Assembly (NCBI GenBank): GCA_003009795.1
Contig: PXPE01000001.1
Coordinates: forward strand, 124,001 to 188,000
Origin: Nanohaloarchaea archaeon SW_7_43_1
GTDB taxonomy: Archaea; Nanohalarchaeota; Nanosalinia; Nanosalinales; Nanosalinaceae
Reading direction: 5' to 3'
DNA: 64,000 nucleotides
Position numbers and translations under genes: made by a program. The stretch's first letter is position 1; every line of letters starts with the position of its first letter. The notes under the pieces are model-generated. The model was given only the letters and a program-made list of their open reading frames with translations, searched no databases and was not told where the DNA came from. Positions 8,582 through 17,298 of this stretch are shown piece by piece.

Positions 8582-10745
8582 TCTTTCCAAACCTCTTTCC
8601 CAAGTTAAATTCGAAAGTGTTCCATTGGAACTCGAAGTACATCTCCATCAACTGCTCGGTATAGGTCAAGGCTTTGACGATAACAAGAAAGCTTTCTAAC
8701 GCGTTAGCCGCGTTCTCAGAGACAAACTTCTCAACAATTTCACCTATATCATCTACTTCTCCTAGAAATGCAGTGATCTCTACCGGCGTTAGACTTAGAA
8801 GGAATTTTACGGGATTGGCTCTGTACTCTACGAGATGTGTTGTATCATGGCCTTCTTTCTTAAAAACCGATTCAAGACTTGAACCGTATCTCAATCCTCC
8901 GCCGCCCGTCGAGAGAATAACAGGCCAGGTACTGTGAAGATATTCCGAGGCAACGAGAGCCTCGTCTCCTAACTCTCTGTTTATCGACCTGTGGAATAAA
9001 AGTGATGCAGTCGTGGTGTTTTCCGGGTATCTTCCGATACCGGCCTCAAGGAAACGGTCTTTATTCAGGTTCCCGTAATCCAGATCCGTTGTGTAGGTAT
9101 TCCCGTCTTCAGGATCATCGAAGAAGCCTTTCTCAACAGGATCGGATTTCAGTTTCGCTGGAGCATCTAGAAGAGAAATATACTTGCCCTGGAAGATTGT
9201 CTTCCTGTTCTCACCTATCCTATCGAAGATGTTTTCGATTCTGTTTTCTAGTATAACGGCGTTATAATTATCTTCTGTGTGGAGAGGCATCGATCCCTGT
9301 TTCACCGCCATATAGGAGGCGAGAATCCCCTTTTCCGATTCCAGGTCAGCAGCTACAACATGGTTTGGCTCAAACTTCTCGATGAACAAGTTCTGAATTT
9401 CCTTCAAACTGTAGTTGCTGAAATCTCTGTCAGCATCTTCCTGGTTAAAGGTTACAGTTGCATCTTTCTTCGATGCTAATGCAGAAACATAAACCAGTTT
9501 CTTCCTAGAACCAGCGTAGTACTTTTCCCTGGAAACATCGAATTCATCATTGAGGTTCCCAAGATTATCCGAATCAACTACGGTCTTATTCATTCCTCCC
9601 GGAACAGAATTGATATTTGAAACCGATACCGACTGATCCAATGCGACCGCCTTAAACAGTTCTCTATCCGTACCGGTAAAAACCGTGTTCTCCAAGCCTT
9701 GGCTCGTATTAACTTCGTTTATTATATCCAGTATCTTGATATCATTATCTACAGCAACACCGATCTCACTTTCATTATCACCTGTGTAATCACCTGTCCT
9801 CGGTCCAACAGTCAGACCAGGATACTCCCTGCTGTATACCTTATCCCCGCCGTAATCAAAGAAGGAGAGATTATTGTTCTGCCTTGCTACAATGAGTTTC
9901 TTGGATGGTATCAACTGAATATTTCTTACATTTTTTTCTCCTGAGGAAGAGCTAATTTGTCCTGTTTTAGTATGCCTAAATACCAATCTTCCCTCCGTGG
10001 TGTAAACAAATTTGTTCGATATAACTTGAGGATGAGATAGGACTTTATCTGTATTAATACTCCAATTTCTTCCTCCGCTTTGTGAGTAGAGATCGATGCT
10101 TGACTTCCCTGAAATAATCACACCATCGCTAGAATTCTCGGTCTTAAGTATATTATTTTTTGGCTGAGATTTCCATAAAACTGTTCCGTTTAGATCGACA
10201 AAATTGGAAACAGCTTTATTGCCATTAAAGGGTTTCCCTCCAGCTCCGACCGCTATCCTATTATTTGAATAAAAACTGTAAGGATGCCAAGAATAACCTC
10301 CTCCACTGAAAGAAGAGATTTTTTCACCTGTTTCATTGTAAAATTCTAGTGTGTTGAGGGTTCCTCCCGCAAATAATGAACTATCGTTAATTCGATACAA
10401 TTGAACGGAGTCTACATAGTTACCCAGATTCTTCTCATGAATAAGATTTCCTGTTTTTCTGTCTCGCAATTCGAGATTTCGACCACCTATTCGAGTTCCT
10501 AAGGCTATATGTTCATCATTCACATGGAAATCTGAAGATAGATAACCTTCTGGTTTCCGAGTCCATGAATTATTGGCATTGAGTTTCTCGATATAATTTT
10601 TTGAAACTAAAAATACCTCTAAATTATCAATTTTCATATCTTCTAAGCTTTCTTTAGCGCTAAAATCATCTATTTGCTCTGTTTGGAGTGCAAGACCGAT
10701 AGGTAACAGAGGAATTAGAATTAAAATGGCAATTAGTTTTCTCAT
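8550..10745 (-). CDS. Secreted beta-propeller protein with N-terminal half of a C25-like domain
   Basis: The start at 10745 gives a clear signal peptide, MRKLIAILILIPLLPIGLAL; the open frame reaches further upstream but those residues look non-coding. Residues about 40-430 are rich in short beta repeats with tryptophan and glycine, like a PQQ or FG-GAP propeller (GDYTGDNESEIGVAVDND). The C-terminal third has LDYGNLNKDRFLEAGIGRYP, which corresponds to the DLDGDGxPDxAVGRIP segment of C25 peptidase-like domains. The frame then ends abruptly while the adjoining gene continues the domain. It is probably a cell-surface protein; the function is unknown. Confidence 0.65.
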   Translation of the reverse strand: MRKLIAILILIPLLPIGLALQTEQIDDFSAKESLEDMKIDNLEVFLVSKNYIEKLNANNSWTRKPEGYLSSDFHVNDEHIALGTRIGGRNLELRDRKTGNLIHEKNLGNYVDSVQLYRINDSSLFAGGTLNTLEFYNETGEKISSFSGGGYSWHPYSFYSNNRIAVGAGGKPFNGNKAVSNFVDLNGTVLWKSQPKNNILKTENSSDGVIISGKSSIDLYSQSGGRNWSINTDKVLSHPQVISNKFVYTTEGRLVFRHTKTGQISSSSGEKNVRNIQLIPSKKLIVARQNNNLSFFDYGGDKVYSREYPGLTVGPRTGDYTGDNESEIGVAVDNDIKILDIINEVNTSQGLENTVFTGTDRELFKAVALDQSVSVSNINSVPGGMNKTVVDSDNLGNLNDEFDVSREKYYAGSRKKLVYVSALASKKDATVTFNQEDADRDFSNYSLKEIQNLFIEKFEPNHVVAADLESEKGILASYMAVKQGSMPLHTEDNYNAVILENRIENIFDRIGENRKTIFQGKYISLLDAPAKLKSDPVEKGFFDDPEDGNTYTTDLDYGNLNKDRFLEAGIGRYPENTTTASLLFHRSINRELGDEALVASEYLHSTWPVILSTGGGGLRYGSSLESVFKKEGHDTTHLVEYRANPVKFLLSLTPVEITAFLGEVDDIGEIVEKFVSENAANALESFLVIVKALTYTEQLMEMYFEFQWNTFEFNLGKRFGKNGRAWYRYTE
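9252..9266. repeat. Origin-linked palindrome copy 3 (perfect, in CDS)
   Basis: TATAACGGCGTTATA lies inside the propeller gene and encodes Y-N-A-V-I on the minus strand. It is 1407 bases from copy 2. Confidence 0.8.
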
Positions 10746-10832
10746 AAGTTGAGTAAAATTGAGCTCCTTTAAAAATTCTGCTGATGTTGGAAACCGTAAT
10801 AACTGTTGGATCCGGAGAAGGTAATACTGGAT

Positions 10833-11855
10833 ATGATGAAAGCAACTCTGATTTGTACTGTATATAATGAAGGAGAATCCATCCGAGAACTTCTGGACTC
10901 GATAGTGAATCAGTCGGTTACTCCGGATGAAGCCATTTTTGTTGATGGCGGTTCTTCTGACAGTACTCAGGAGATAATTGAAGAATATGCTGAAGATCAT
11001 AATTGGCTGGAACTTGTAGTGGATATAGGCGCCAATATAGCCGAGGGCAGAAATACCGCGGTCGAACATGCCTCTAATGATTATATCGTATCGACCGATG
11101 GTGGCTGTGTCCTAGATGAGGGATGGTATGATGAGATGAGTGATGCATTAGAGGAATCAGACTATGTAACAGGGATGTGGGAATATCAGGCCGATAATCT
11201 GTTCAAAAAAGTACAGGGCAAAATAGTGTCATCGGCGCACACTGTTGAAGAACTGAAGAAAGGTAACAGAGGGCCAAGCTCGCGATCAGTAGGTTTCTCG
11301 GTACAGGCCTGGAAAGATGCAGGCGGTTATCCGGAAACTCTTTATACAGGAGAAGACTCAAAGTTCAACGCTAAAGTAATGTCGGAGGGTTATAAGCCGG
11401 CGATCGCTGAAGACGCAATGGTCTACTGGCAAATGCGTCCCACCTGGAAAGATTTCTATCGGCAGTTCTACAAATATGGTGAAGGGGATGCTAGAGGGGG
11501 AAACCTGTTTATTCACCCATCCCAGAAATTTGGTGCTAGTAAGAATGTATGGTTGTTCTCGACTGCGTCATTAGCGATCTTGTCAATGATTTCTCTGATT
11601 TATACGTTTGTTTCTGGTTCGGAATTGGCTCTGTATAACGCCGTTATATTATTTACCTTATTGGTTATTCCAATAGGATACTATATGTCTGCTTTGAAGG
11701 AAATACTGATTGAAGATGGGCTCAAAGCATTTCTAATCGCGTTAGGAATTTCTCAGCTGAAATATTGGGCTTGGTACGATGGATTTGTATTGAATTGTTT
11801 GAAAGAACCAAGTCTGATTTCACATCAGTTTAAGGAGGCGTCGAGATTGAGATGA
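10833..11855 (+). CDS. Family 2 glycosyltransferase, membrane-anchored
   Basis: The N-terminus KATLICTVYNEGESIREL and IFVDGGSSDST are the GT2 nucleotide-sugar binding strands; IVSTDGG is the DxD-type metal site. About residues 235-300 hold two or three hydrophobic helices, so it acts at the cytoplasmic membrane face. The ATG pair at 10833/10836 is preferred over TTG at 10806. It opens a rightward operon of glycosyltransferases and phosphatase-superfamily enzymes joined by ATGA overlaps. The sugar and acceptor cannot be read from the sequence. Confidence 0.85.
   Translation: MMKATLICTVYNEGESIRELLDSIVNQSVTPDEAIFVDGGSSDSTQEIIEEYAEDHNWLELVVDIGANIAEGRNTAVEHASNDYIVSTDGGCVLDEGWYDEMSDALEESDYVTGMWEYQADNLFKKVQGKIVSSAHTVEELKKGNRGPSSRSVGFSVQAWKDAGGYPETLYTGEDSKFNAKVMSEGYKPAIAEDAMVYWQMRPTWKDFYRQFYKYGEGDARGGNLFIHPSQKFGASKNVWLFSTASLAILSMISLIYTFVSGSELALYNAVILFTLLVIPIGYYMSALKEILIEDGLKAFLIALGISQLKYWAWYDGFVLNCLKEPSLISHQFKEASRLR
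11634..11648. repeat. Origin-linked palindrome copy 4 (perfect, in CDS)
   Basis: TATAACGCCGTTATA is the reverse complement form, differing only at the central base. It lies in a glycosyltransferase gene (Y-N-A-V-I within a membrane segment) and is the last perfect copy in the window. Confidence 0.8.
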
Positions 11856-12931
11856 AAATAGGTATGGTAACGACACAGTTTGCCGAAGTAGGTGGAGTAG
11901 AGAATGTGGTTAGAAGTCTTTCTAGAGAAATGAGAGAAAAACATGAAGTTCATCTAATTACTAGAGACCGACCTCAAAATACAGAGGATTTTTCTAGATT
12001 TGAAGAAGTACATATCATAGAGAACACAGATTCATATCTTAATTATCTGAGCAGTGGTAGAAAATGGTTTGAGGAGAACTCAGGAGATTTTGATGTTCTG
12101 CATTTTCATAACTGGTCGCCAATAATACCGGCCAGAGAAATAAAAACTCCTAAAATCTTGACCTTTCACGGTACAACTGTTGATATTTTTTTAGGAAATA
12201 AACAATATCACAAAGCTCCGATTTACTGGATGCTAGAAGAATATGCAATTAATATAGCTGATAAAGTAACTTCAATTACTGAATCTCATCTAGAGCCATT
12301 CTTCGTGTCTAATTATGAGATAATAAGGAATGGTGTTAATACCGAAAAATATCTTCCTACAGAAACGGAGGAGAAAAGGCAGGAATTGCAAGATAAATAT
12401 AATATAGAAGGAAAAGGAATACTGATAGTAGCTCAACATGAAGAAAACAAAGGCCACAGAAACCTGATCGAAGCAGCATCAAAAATAGACCAGAAACATA
12501 CACTGATGACACCAAGCACAGGCCCACTCCAGAGAGAAATAGAAGAGATAGCCGAAGAAAAAGATGTCAACGCAGAATTCTACGGCAAAATACCTGAAGA
12601 GGAACTAATCGAACTATACCAGGCTGCAGACATTTTTTGCCTGCCAAGCTGGAACGAAGGACTACCACTCTCAATGCTAGAAGCACTAAGCTGCGGTTCA
12701 CCAATACTAGTTTCTGATGTTGCTGATAACCCAATTATAGTGGATGAATCAAAAGCAGGCCTAACAGTAGAACCAAAGGATGTAAAAGACCTTCAAAAAC
12801 AGCTGTTGAAACTTCTTGATTCAAACCTTGATCAGAAATCAGAAAATGCTAGAAACTACGCAGAGAAAAACCTTGACCGGGAAAATATATCTCTACAGTA
12901 CCAACAACTATACAGTGAAATCGCAAAATGA
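11852..12931 (+). CDS. Family 4 glycosyltransferase
   Basis: The GT-B fold is shown by MKIGMVTTQFAEVGGVENVV (glycine-rich acceptor-side loop), GILIVAQHEENKGHRNLIEA and the EX7E motif in NEGLPLSMLEALSCGSPIL. The length of 359 residues is normal. Its ATG overlaps the stop of the preceding GT2 gene (ATGA), so the two are co-translated. It is probably a retaining transferase that uses an NDP-sugar during surface glycan assembly. Confidence 0.9.
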   Translation: MKIGMVTTQFAEVGGVENVVRSLSREMREKHEVHLITRDRPQNTEDFSRFEEVHIIENTDSYLNYLSSGRKWFEENSGDFDVLHFHNWSPIIPAREIKTPKILTFHGTTVDIFLGNKQYHKAPIYWMLEEYAINIADKVTSITESHLEPFFVSNYEIIRNGVNTEKYLPTETEEKRQELQDKYNIEGKGILIVAQHEENKGHRNLIEAASKIDQKHTLMTPSTGPLQREIEEIAEEKDVNAEFYGKIPEEELIELYQAADIFCLPSWNEGLPLSMLEALSCGSPILVSDVADNPIIVDESKAGLTVEPKDVKDLQKQLLKLLDSNLDQKSENARNYAEKNLDRENISLQYQQLYSEIAK

Positions 12932-13917
12932 AAGTGAAAGACTGGTCAAAAGTAGCTGAGGAATACCTTGAACTAATGCCTGACACAGAGAAGATAGGGG
13001 TCGTAACTGATACCGCTGAGACAAGTTCAGGAGTTGGAAGAGTAAGCAGAGAGCTCGCCCAACAATTCTCGAATCGAGATTTTGAGGTTATACTTTACAC
13101 TATAGATGGCAGGATATCTGAAGATAAAATAGATGAGCTGGAACCTGATGTAGAGGTAAAGGAAATTGACAGAAGTTCCTCCATTGATCCTAGAGAAGTA
13201 AATAGGATAAAGAGTTTATTTGAAGAGGATGATGTTGATTGGATGAATTCTCATGGCTTCTATCTTGCTATGGTGGCGGCGTTTTCCGATGTGAAGACCC
13301 TGAAGACATACCACGCACATATCACGGCCTGGTCCGAAATCAGGAAACATCCAATACACTGGATAAAATGGGTTGTGGAAGAATCACCGTCTATCTGGCT
13401 AGCGAATCAGAGAGTTTCAATCAGCGAATACGCTGCCAGACAGATGAAACGGTTCTACCTCTCAAATTCGAAAATGATCTACAACGGAATAGACACCGAA
13501 AGGTTCAGAGAGAAAGAAACAGACTACAGATCAAAAATAGATATTCCAGAAGATGCTTTTGTAGTAGGAAGTTTATCAGCGCTGAAAAAATACAAAAATC
13601 AAGAGAAAACACTTGAAGTATTTGCGAAAGAATACGCAAGGAGAGGGGATGTATATCTGGTAATTGGCGGAGACGGACCAAGAAGAGAACATCTAGAAGA
13701 AAAGGCCTCCAAGCTAGGAATCACGGAAAAGACAAAATTCCTCGGTTATGTTCATGATAAAGACCTAGTAGATTTCTACAACTCAATCGATCTCTTCATC
13801 TATCCTTCCAAATGGGAAGGATTTGGTCTTCCCCCATTAGAAGCAAAACTTTGTGGGTGTGAGATAAAAATACCTAATCAAGAAACAGCATTGAGAGAGG
13901 TAGAAGGAGGCGAGTGA
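12928..13917 (+). CDS. Family 4 glycosyltransferase, short C-terminus
   Basis: The acceptor-side domain contains SSGVGRVSRELAQQF. The donor side contains FVVGSLSALKKYKNQEKTLE, LVIGGDGPRREHLEE and the EX7E motif EGFGLPPLEAKLCG. Only about 22 residues follow that motif, whereas the neighbouring paralogue has about 75, so the terminal helices that fold back on the N-domain are missing. The ATGA overlap with the previous gene shows operon membership. The truncation may reduce activity or reflect recent damage. Confidence 0.82.
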   Translation: MKVKDWSKVAEEYLELMPDTEKIGVVTDTAETSSGVGRVSRELAQQFSNRDFEVILYTIDGRISEDKIDELEPDVEVKEIDRSSSIDPREVNRIKSLFEEDDVDWMNSHGFYLAMVAAFSDVKTLKTYHAHITAWSEIRKHPIHWIKWVVEESPSIWLANQRVSISEYAARQMKRFYLSNSKMIYNGIDTERFREKETDYRSKIDIPEDAFVVGSLSALKKYKNQEKTLEVFAKEYARRGDVYLVIGGDGPRREHLEEKASKLGITEKTKFLGYVHDKDLVDFYNSIDLFIYPSKWEGFGLPPLEAKLCGCEIKIPNQETALREVEGGE

Positions 13918-13918
13918 T

Positions 13919-14746
13919 ATGTTTTCGAAAATATATTTAAAGTATGATCGAATACTGAAGAAAAAATTAGGTGATTTTCCTGGTTTGACCAGATTGTCCT
14001 TTTTTCTCTACAAGCTTGCGGAGAGGAATATTGAGAAAGTGGAGGGGGGGGAGTCTGTGTTTGAGATGGAATGGGATAATTTAATTATTCTAGACGCCTG
14101 TAGGTTTGATACTTTCAGAGAATGTTATGATGGAGAGATTGATTCCCGTATTTCTCTAGGAAGCTCTACACTAGAGTATATGGAGAAAAATTTCTCTTCG
14201 GGTAACTTTGTGGACACTATTTATGTAACAGGGAATCCTCACTTCCATCCATCACAGTTTAAGAACCTGACTGGTAGAAATTTAGAAGATGTTTTCCACA
14301 GTGTTTTTCATACGTATCAAACCGACTGGGATAAAGATGCAAATACAGTATTACCTGAACCATTAATTAGAGATGCAAAAACAGCTAGGAATCTGTTTGA
14401 GGATGAGAATCTAGTAATTCATTTTATGCAGCCTCATTATCCATTTGTCAACTCAGATCTTGCTAAGGGCGGTATTAATCCCGAACTTGATGATTCTGCT
14501 GAAAGTGTTTGGAGGAAGGCAGAAAAAGGAGAATACTCTCGTAAAGAGGTTTATCAGACCTACGAATCTCACCTTGAATTTGTTCTGCCTAAAGCGAAAG
14601 AATTGGCAGAAACTCTTGAGGGAAAGACAGTAATAACCTCCGATCACGGTAATCTTGTAGGGGAAAACGGATTATATGGACATCCCTCAAGAGCACGAGC
14701 ACGATGTCTAAGAAAGGTACCACTCTTGGTGATATACGATGAGTAA
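13919..14746 (+). CDS. Alkaline-phosphatase-superfamily hydrolase, sulfatase-like (copy A1)
   Basis: This 275-residue member has EWDNLIILDACRFDTF, whose aspartate is a metal ligand, LGSSTLEYME near the expected nucleophile, HFMQPHYPF and the metal motif TSDHGNLVGE. It lacks the CxPSR sulfatase signature, so it may be a phosphohydrolase or phosphotransferase. It is closely related to the gene at 15602 and overlaps the gene at 14739 by 8 bases. With the next gene it forms one of two tandem A-B modules. The likely substrate is a phosphorylated or sulfated glycan or lipid-linked sugar. Confidence 0.75.
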   Translation: MFSKIYLKYDRILKKKLGDFPGLTRLSFFLYKLAERNIEKVEGGESVFEMEWDNLIILDACRFDTFRECYDGEIDSRISLGSSTLEYMEKNFSSGNFVDTIYVTGNPHFHPSQFKNLTGRNLEDVFHSVFHTYQTDWDKDANTVLPEPLIRDAKTARNLFEDENLVIHFMQPHYPFVNSDLAKGGINPELDDSAESVWRKAEKGEYSRKEVYQTYESHLEFVLPKAKELAETLEGKTVITSDHGNLVGENGLYGHPSRARARCLRKVPLLVIYDE

Positions 14747-15605
14747 GGTACTCGTAGTAACCTTTGATGGAATGGATAAAGACTTAATTAGAGATTATAA
14801 TTGCGAAAATCTTCTTGGGATGGAAGAGTTTGGCACGATAGATAACTCAACAGGGATTTCTACTATAATAACAAATGAACTCTGGGCAAGCTTCATCACA
14901 GGGAAGACCTGGAAAGGCCATGGAATAATTTCTAAGAATAGGCCTGAATCAGACTTTCTCTTCGAGATAGAGAAACTAAATAGATACAAATTCTTCAGGA
15001 AGTTCATGGGTATAAGAAGATCTATTTATGACAATATTCCTTTCCTTAACTCTAGCATAAGAGCTTACGATAAAAGGGATTTGAAAAGTGATACCCTCTT
15101 TGAGAAGGTACCTTCCTCGAAAGCTATAGATGTTAGAAGTTATAACCTTATTTACAATGTAGACATGATGTCCGGCCTGAAAAAAGGCGTTTCTGCAGCC
15201 ACAAAGGAATTAGAACGCTTTACAGAATACAAGAAAAAAGAACTTTTTCAGGCTATGGGAGAAGAATACAGCTTTATTATGACTCATTTCCATAAACCGG
15301 ATCATATTCATCATTGGTACTGGGAAGTAGGGAAAAACGAGAAAGTGGAGAAAACATACCATGAAATGGACGAGTTAGCTGGAGAAATAATGGATAAGGC
15401 TGAGCAGAACGAATTTGAGAAAGTGATATTCATTAGCGATCATGGCCTTCCAGATATGCAGAAAGGAGCACACAACGAAAATGCATTCTACGCATGCAAT
15501 CACGAACTATTCGGAGATGAAAAGCCGCATATAACAGATTTTCACGACAGGATTTTGGAACTAATCAGTCAAGGAGGCGATGAAATCGAAGGTGTTGATT
15601 TTTGA
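14739..15605 (+). CDS. Alkaline-phosphatase-superfamily phosphodiesterase-like (copy B1)
   Basis: This 288-residue protein opens KVLVVTFDGMDKDLI, the type I phosphodiesterase/nucleotide pyrophosphatase first metal strand. It has NELWASFITG at the nucleophile position, MTHFHKPDHIHHWYW and ISDHGLPD as further metal ligands. It lacks a signal peptide, so it is probably cytoplasmic. It is a paralogue of the gene at 16423 and overlaps its sulfatase-like partners at both ends. The substrate is unknown; a nucleotide-sugar, polyprenyl-phosphate or glycan phosphodiester is plausible. Confidence 0.75.
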   Translation: MSKVLVVTFDGMDKDLIRDYNCENLLGMEEFGTIDNSTGISTIITNELWASFITGKTWKGHGIISKNRPESDFLFEIEKLNRYKFFRKFMGIRRSIYDNIPFLNSSIRAYDKRDLKSDTLFEKVPSSKAIDVRSYNLIYNVDMMSGLKKGVSAATKELERFTEYKKKELFQAMGEEYSFIMTHFHKPDHIHHWYWEVGKNEKVEKTYHEMDELAGEIMDKAEQNEFEKVIFISDHGLPDMQKGAHNENAFYACNHELFGDEKPHITDFHDRILELISQGGDEIEGVDF

Positions 15606-16426
15606 TTGATTTTAAAGCCCTATCAAAGAATATTAGGAGAAGAAATTGGAAGCCGTTTCTTTTGAAAATATATCGGCCTATTTTTAGAAGAAAGGACCAT
15701 GAGGGCGTTGATATTCTTGAAGAGGAGTGGGATAATTTGATTATTCTAGACGCCTGTAGGTATGATATTTTTAAAGAGGAGAACTTCTTAGAAGGGGATT
15801 TGGAAAAAAGAGTCAGCAAAGGCTCTAGTTCGAGTGAATGGCTAGCTGAGAACTTTCCGGAAGATGAATATGAGAATATAGTATATGTATCCGCTAATCC
15901 TCACTTGTGTCCATTTGAGCTTGATTATATTGGAGATGCAATGGACTCGAGTAAATTTCATGATTTTGCGCCCGTTTATCTAGAGGAGCCTGAGGAAGAC
16001 ATTAAATCAGCTAACTACATGAGTGTGCATCCTGGAACTGTAAATGAATTTGCAAGGGAATTTGCTGAAAAGTATCCTCTCAAGAAACTGATTGTGCATT
16101 ACATGCAGCCGCATATTCCTTATATAGGTGAAACAAAGATTAGGCTAGATCAAGAGGTAGAGAACCCGTTTGAGCTTTTCCAACATCCCAAATGTCGGGA
16201 AGGGTACCGTGATAACTTGAGGCTGGTGCTTGAACATGTGAGAGAACTAATACCTCACCTCTCCGGGCAGACTGTTGTTTCTGCGGATCATGGAGAACTT
16301 TTTGATGAGAGAGGGTTATATGGTCATCCTACCGGTATTTACTTCTCTGATCTCGTGACTGTTCCTTGGTTTGAAGTTGATGGCAATTACTTAGATAATG
16401 AGGAAACAAGAGGTATTGATATATGA
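15602..16426 (+). CDS. Alkaline-phosphatase-superfamily hydrolase, sulfatase-like (copy A2)
   Basis: This paralogue of the gene at 13919 has EEWDNLIILDACRYDIF, KGSSSSEWLAENF, HYMQPHIPYIG and SADHGELFDERGLYGHP. DNA around the first motif (14073-14115 against 15725-15767) remains strikingly alike, suggesting recent duplication or gene conversion. The likely start is TTG at 15602, overlapping the previous stop by four bases. The role should match that of A1, with substrate divergence possible. Confidence 0.73.
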   Translation: MIDFKALSKNIRRRNWKPFLLKIYRPIFRRKDHEGVDILEEEWDNLIILDACRYDIFKEENFLEGDLEKRVSKGSSSSEWLAENFPEDEYENIVYVSANPHLCPFELDYIGDAMDSSKFHDFAPVYLEEPEEDIKSANYMSVHPGTVNEFAREFAEKYPLKKLIVHYMQPHIPYIGETKIRLDQEVENPFELFQHPKCREGYRDNLRLVLEHVRELIPHLSGQTVVSADHGELFDERGLYGHPTGIYFSDLVTVPWFEVDGNYLDNEETRGIDI

Positions 16427-17298
16427 AACAGAATTTTAATCGAGTTATTATCATAGCGTTTGACGGCTTAGATTACCAGAAGATTCGGAAGTACGACTGC
16501 GAAAATGTGATGCAGGAAGAGTTTGGAAAAATCTCTCTAGAGAATATGCCCTTGACTACTGGACCTCTATGGAGTTCATTTATTACAGGTATGCATCCGG
16601 AGGAGCACGGTGTTCAAAAGACGATGAACTGGACCAATCAGAAAGTGCAGAAGTTTGAGAATTTGATGGGAGACCTTCCTTTTACAGATTTCTGGAAAGG
16701 TATTAGATGGACTATCTTCCGTAACCTTGGCTCCCTTAATGCAGGGGTAGTGGGTGCTTACAGGGAGAACTTGGAGGTAAATGAAACTATTTTTGAGGAC
16801 ATTGAGCCCTCAATCTCGCTTAATGTTCCTGGTCAAGATATTAATACTGCCTTGAGCACAATCATTATTTCAAGGGCGCTTGGAAAAGATGCCCCTCTTC
16901 CTAAAGACGTTATGGAAAGGGATATTGACGCTGAGCATCTGAAAAGGAAAGAGGAAACATTCGAGGCTCTGAAGGATGAGAATTTTGCGTTGTTGATGTC
17001 TCATTTTCATAAGTCTGATTTCATGCAGCATCTTTATGGTTTCAGTGAGGAGAAGGAAAGAGAACTCTATAGAGTATTCGATAAGCTAGCCGGAGAAATC
17101 AAAGAATATGCATCTGATGATGACTTGCTGATCTTCTGCTCTGATCACGGTCTTGAGGACGGAGGTCACAGAGATCAGGCATTTTACTCTCTAAATCATG
17201 AGCTAGGCCTTGAAAATCCTCATATAACTGAGTTCCGAGATATTCTGAAGTCTATAGAGGTTAAGAGGGCTGAGGAGATTAGAGAGCTGGATCTCTAA
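16423..17298 (+). CDS. Alkaline-phosphatase-superfamily phosphodiesterase-like (copy B2)
   Basis: This paralogue of the gene at 14739 has IIIAFDGLDYQKIRKYDCEN, TTGPLWSSFITGMHPEEHG, MSHFHKSDFMQHLY and FCSDHGLEDGG, the complete set of metal and nucleophile segments. It overlaps A2 by ATGA and ends tail-to-tail with the sulfatase gene on the other strand, sharing four bases. It is the last gene of the rightward operon that starts at 10833. Confidence 0.75.
   Translation: MKQNFNRVIIIAFDGLDYQKIRKYDCENVMQEEFGKISLENMPLTTGPLWSSFITGMHPEEHGVQKTMNWTNQKVQKFENLMGDLPFTDFWKGIRWTIFRNLGSLNAGVVGAYRENLEVNETIFEDIEPSISLNVPGQDINTALSTIIISRALGKDAPLPKDVMERDIDAEHLKRKEETFEALKDENFALLMSHFHKSDFMQHLYGFSEEKERELYRVFDKLAGEIKEYASDDDLLIFCSDHGLEDGGHRDQAFYSLNHELGLENPHITEFRDILKSIEVKRAEEIRELDL

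Noticed and set aside
13239-13616. 125-codon plus-strand ORF
   Set aside because: It lies entirely inside the glycosyltransferase at 12928 in another frame; the composition (many C, R, W) is that of a shadow frame.
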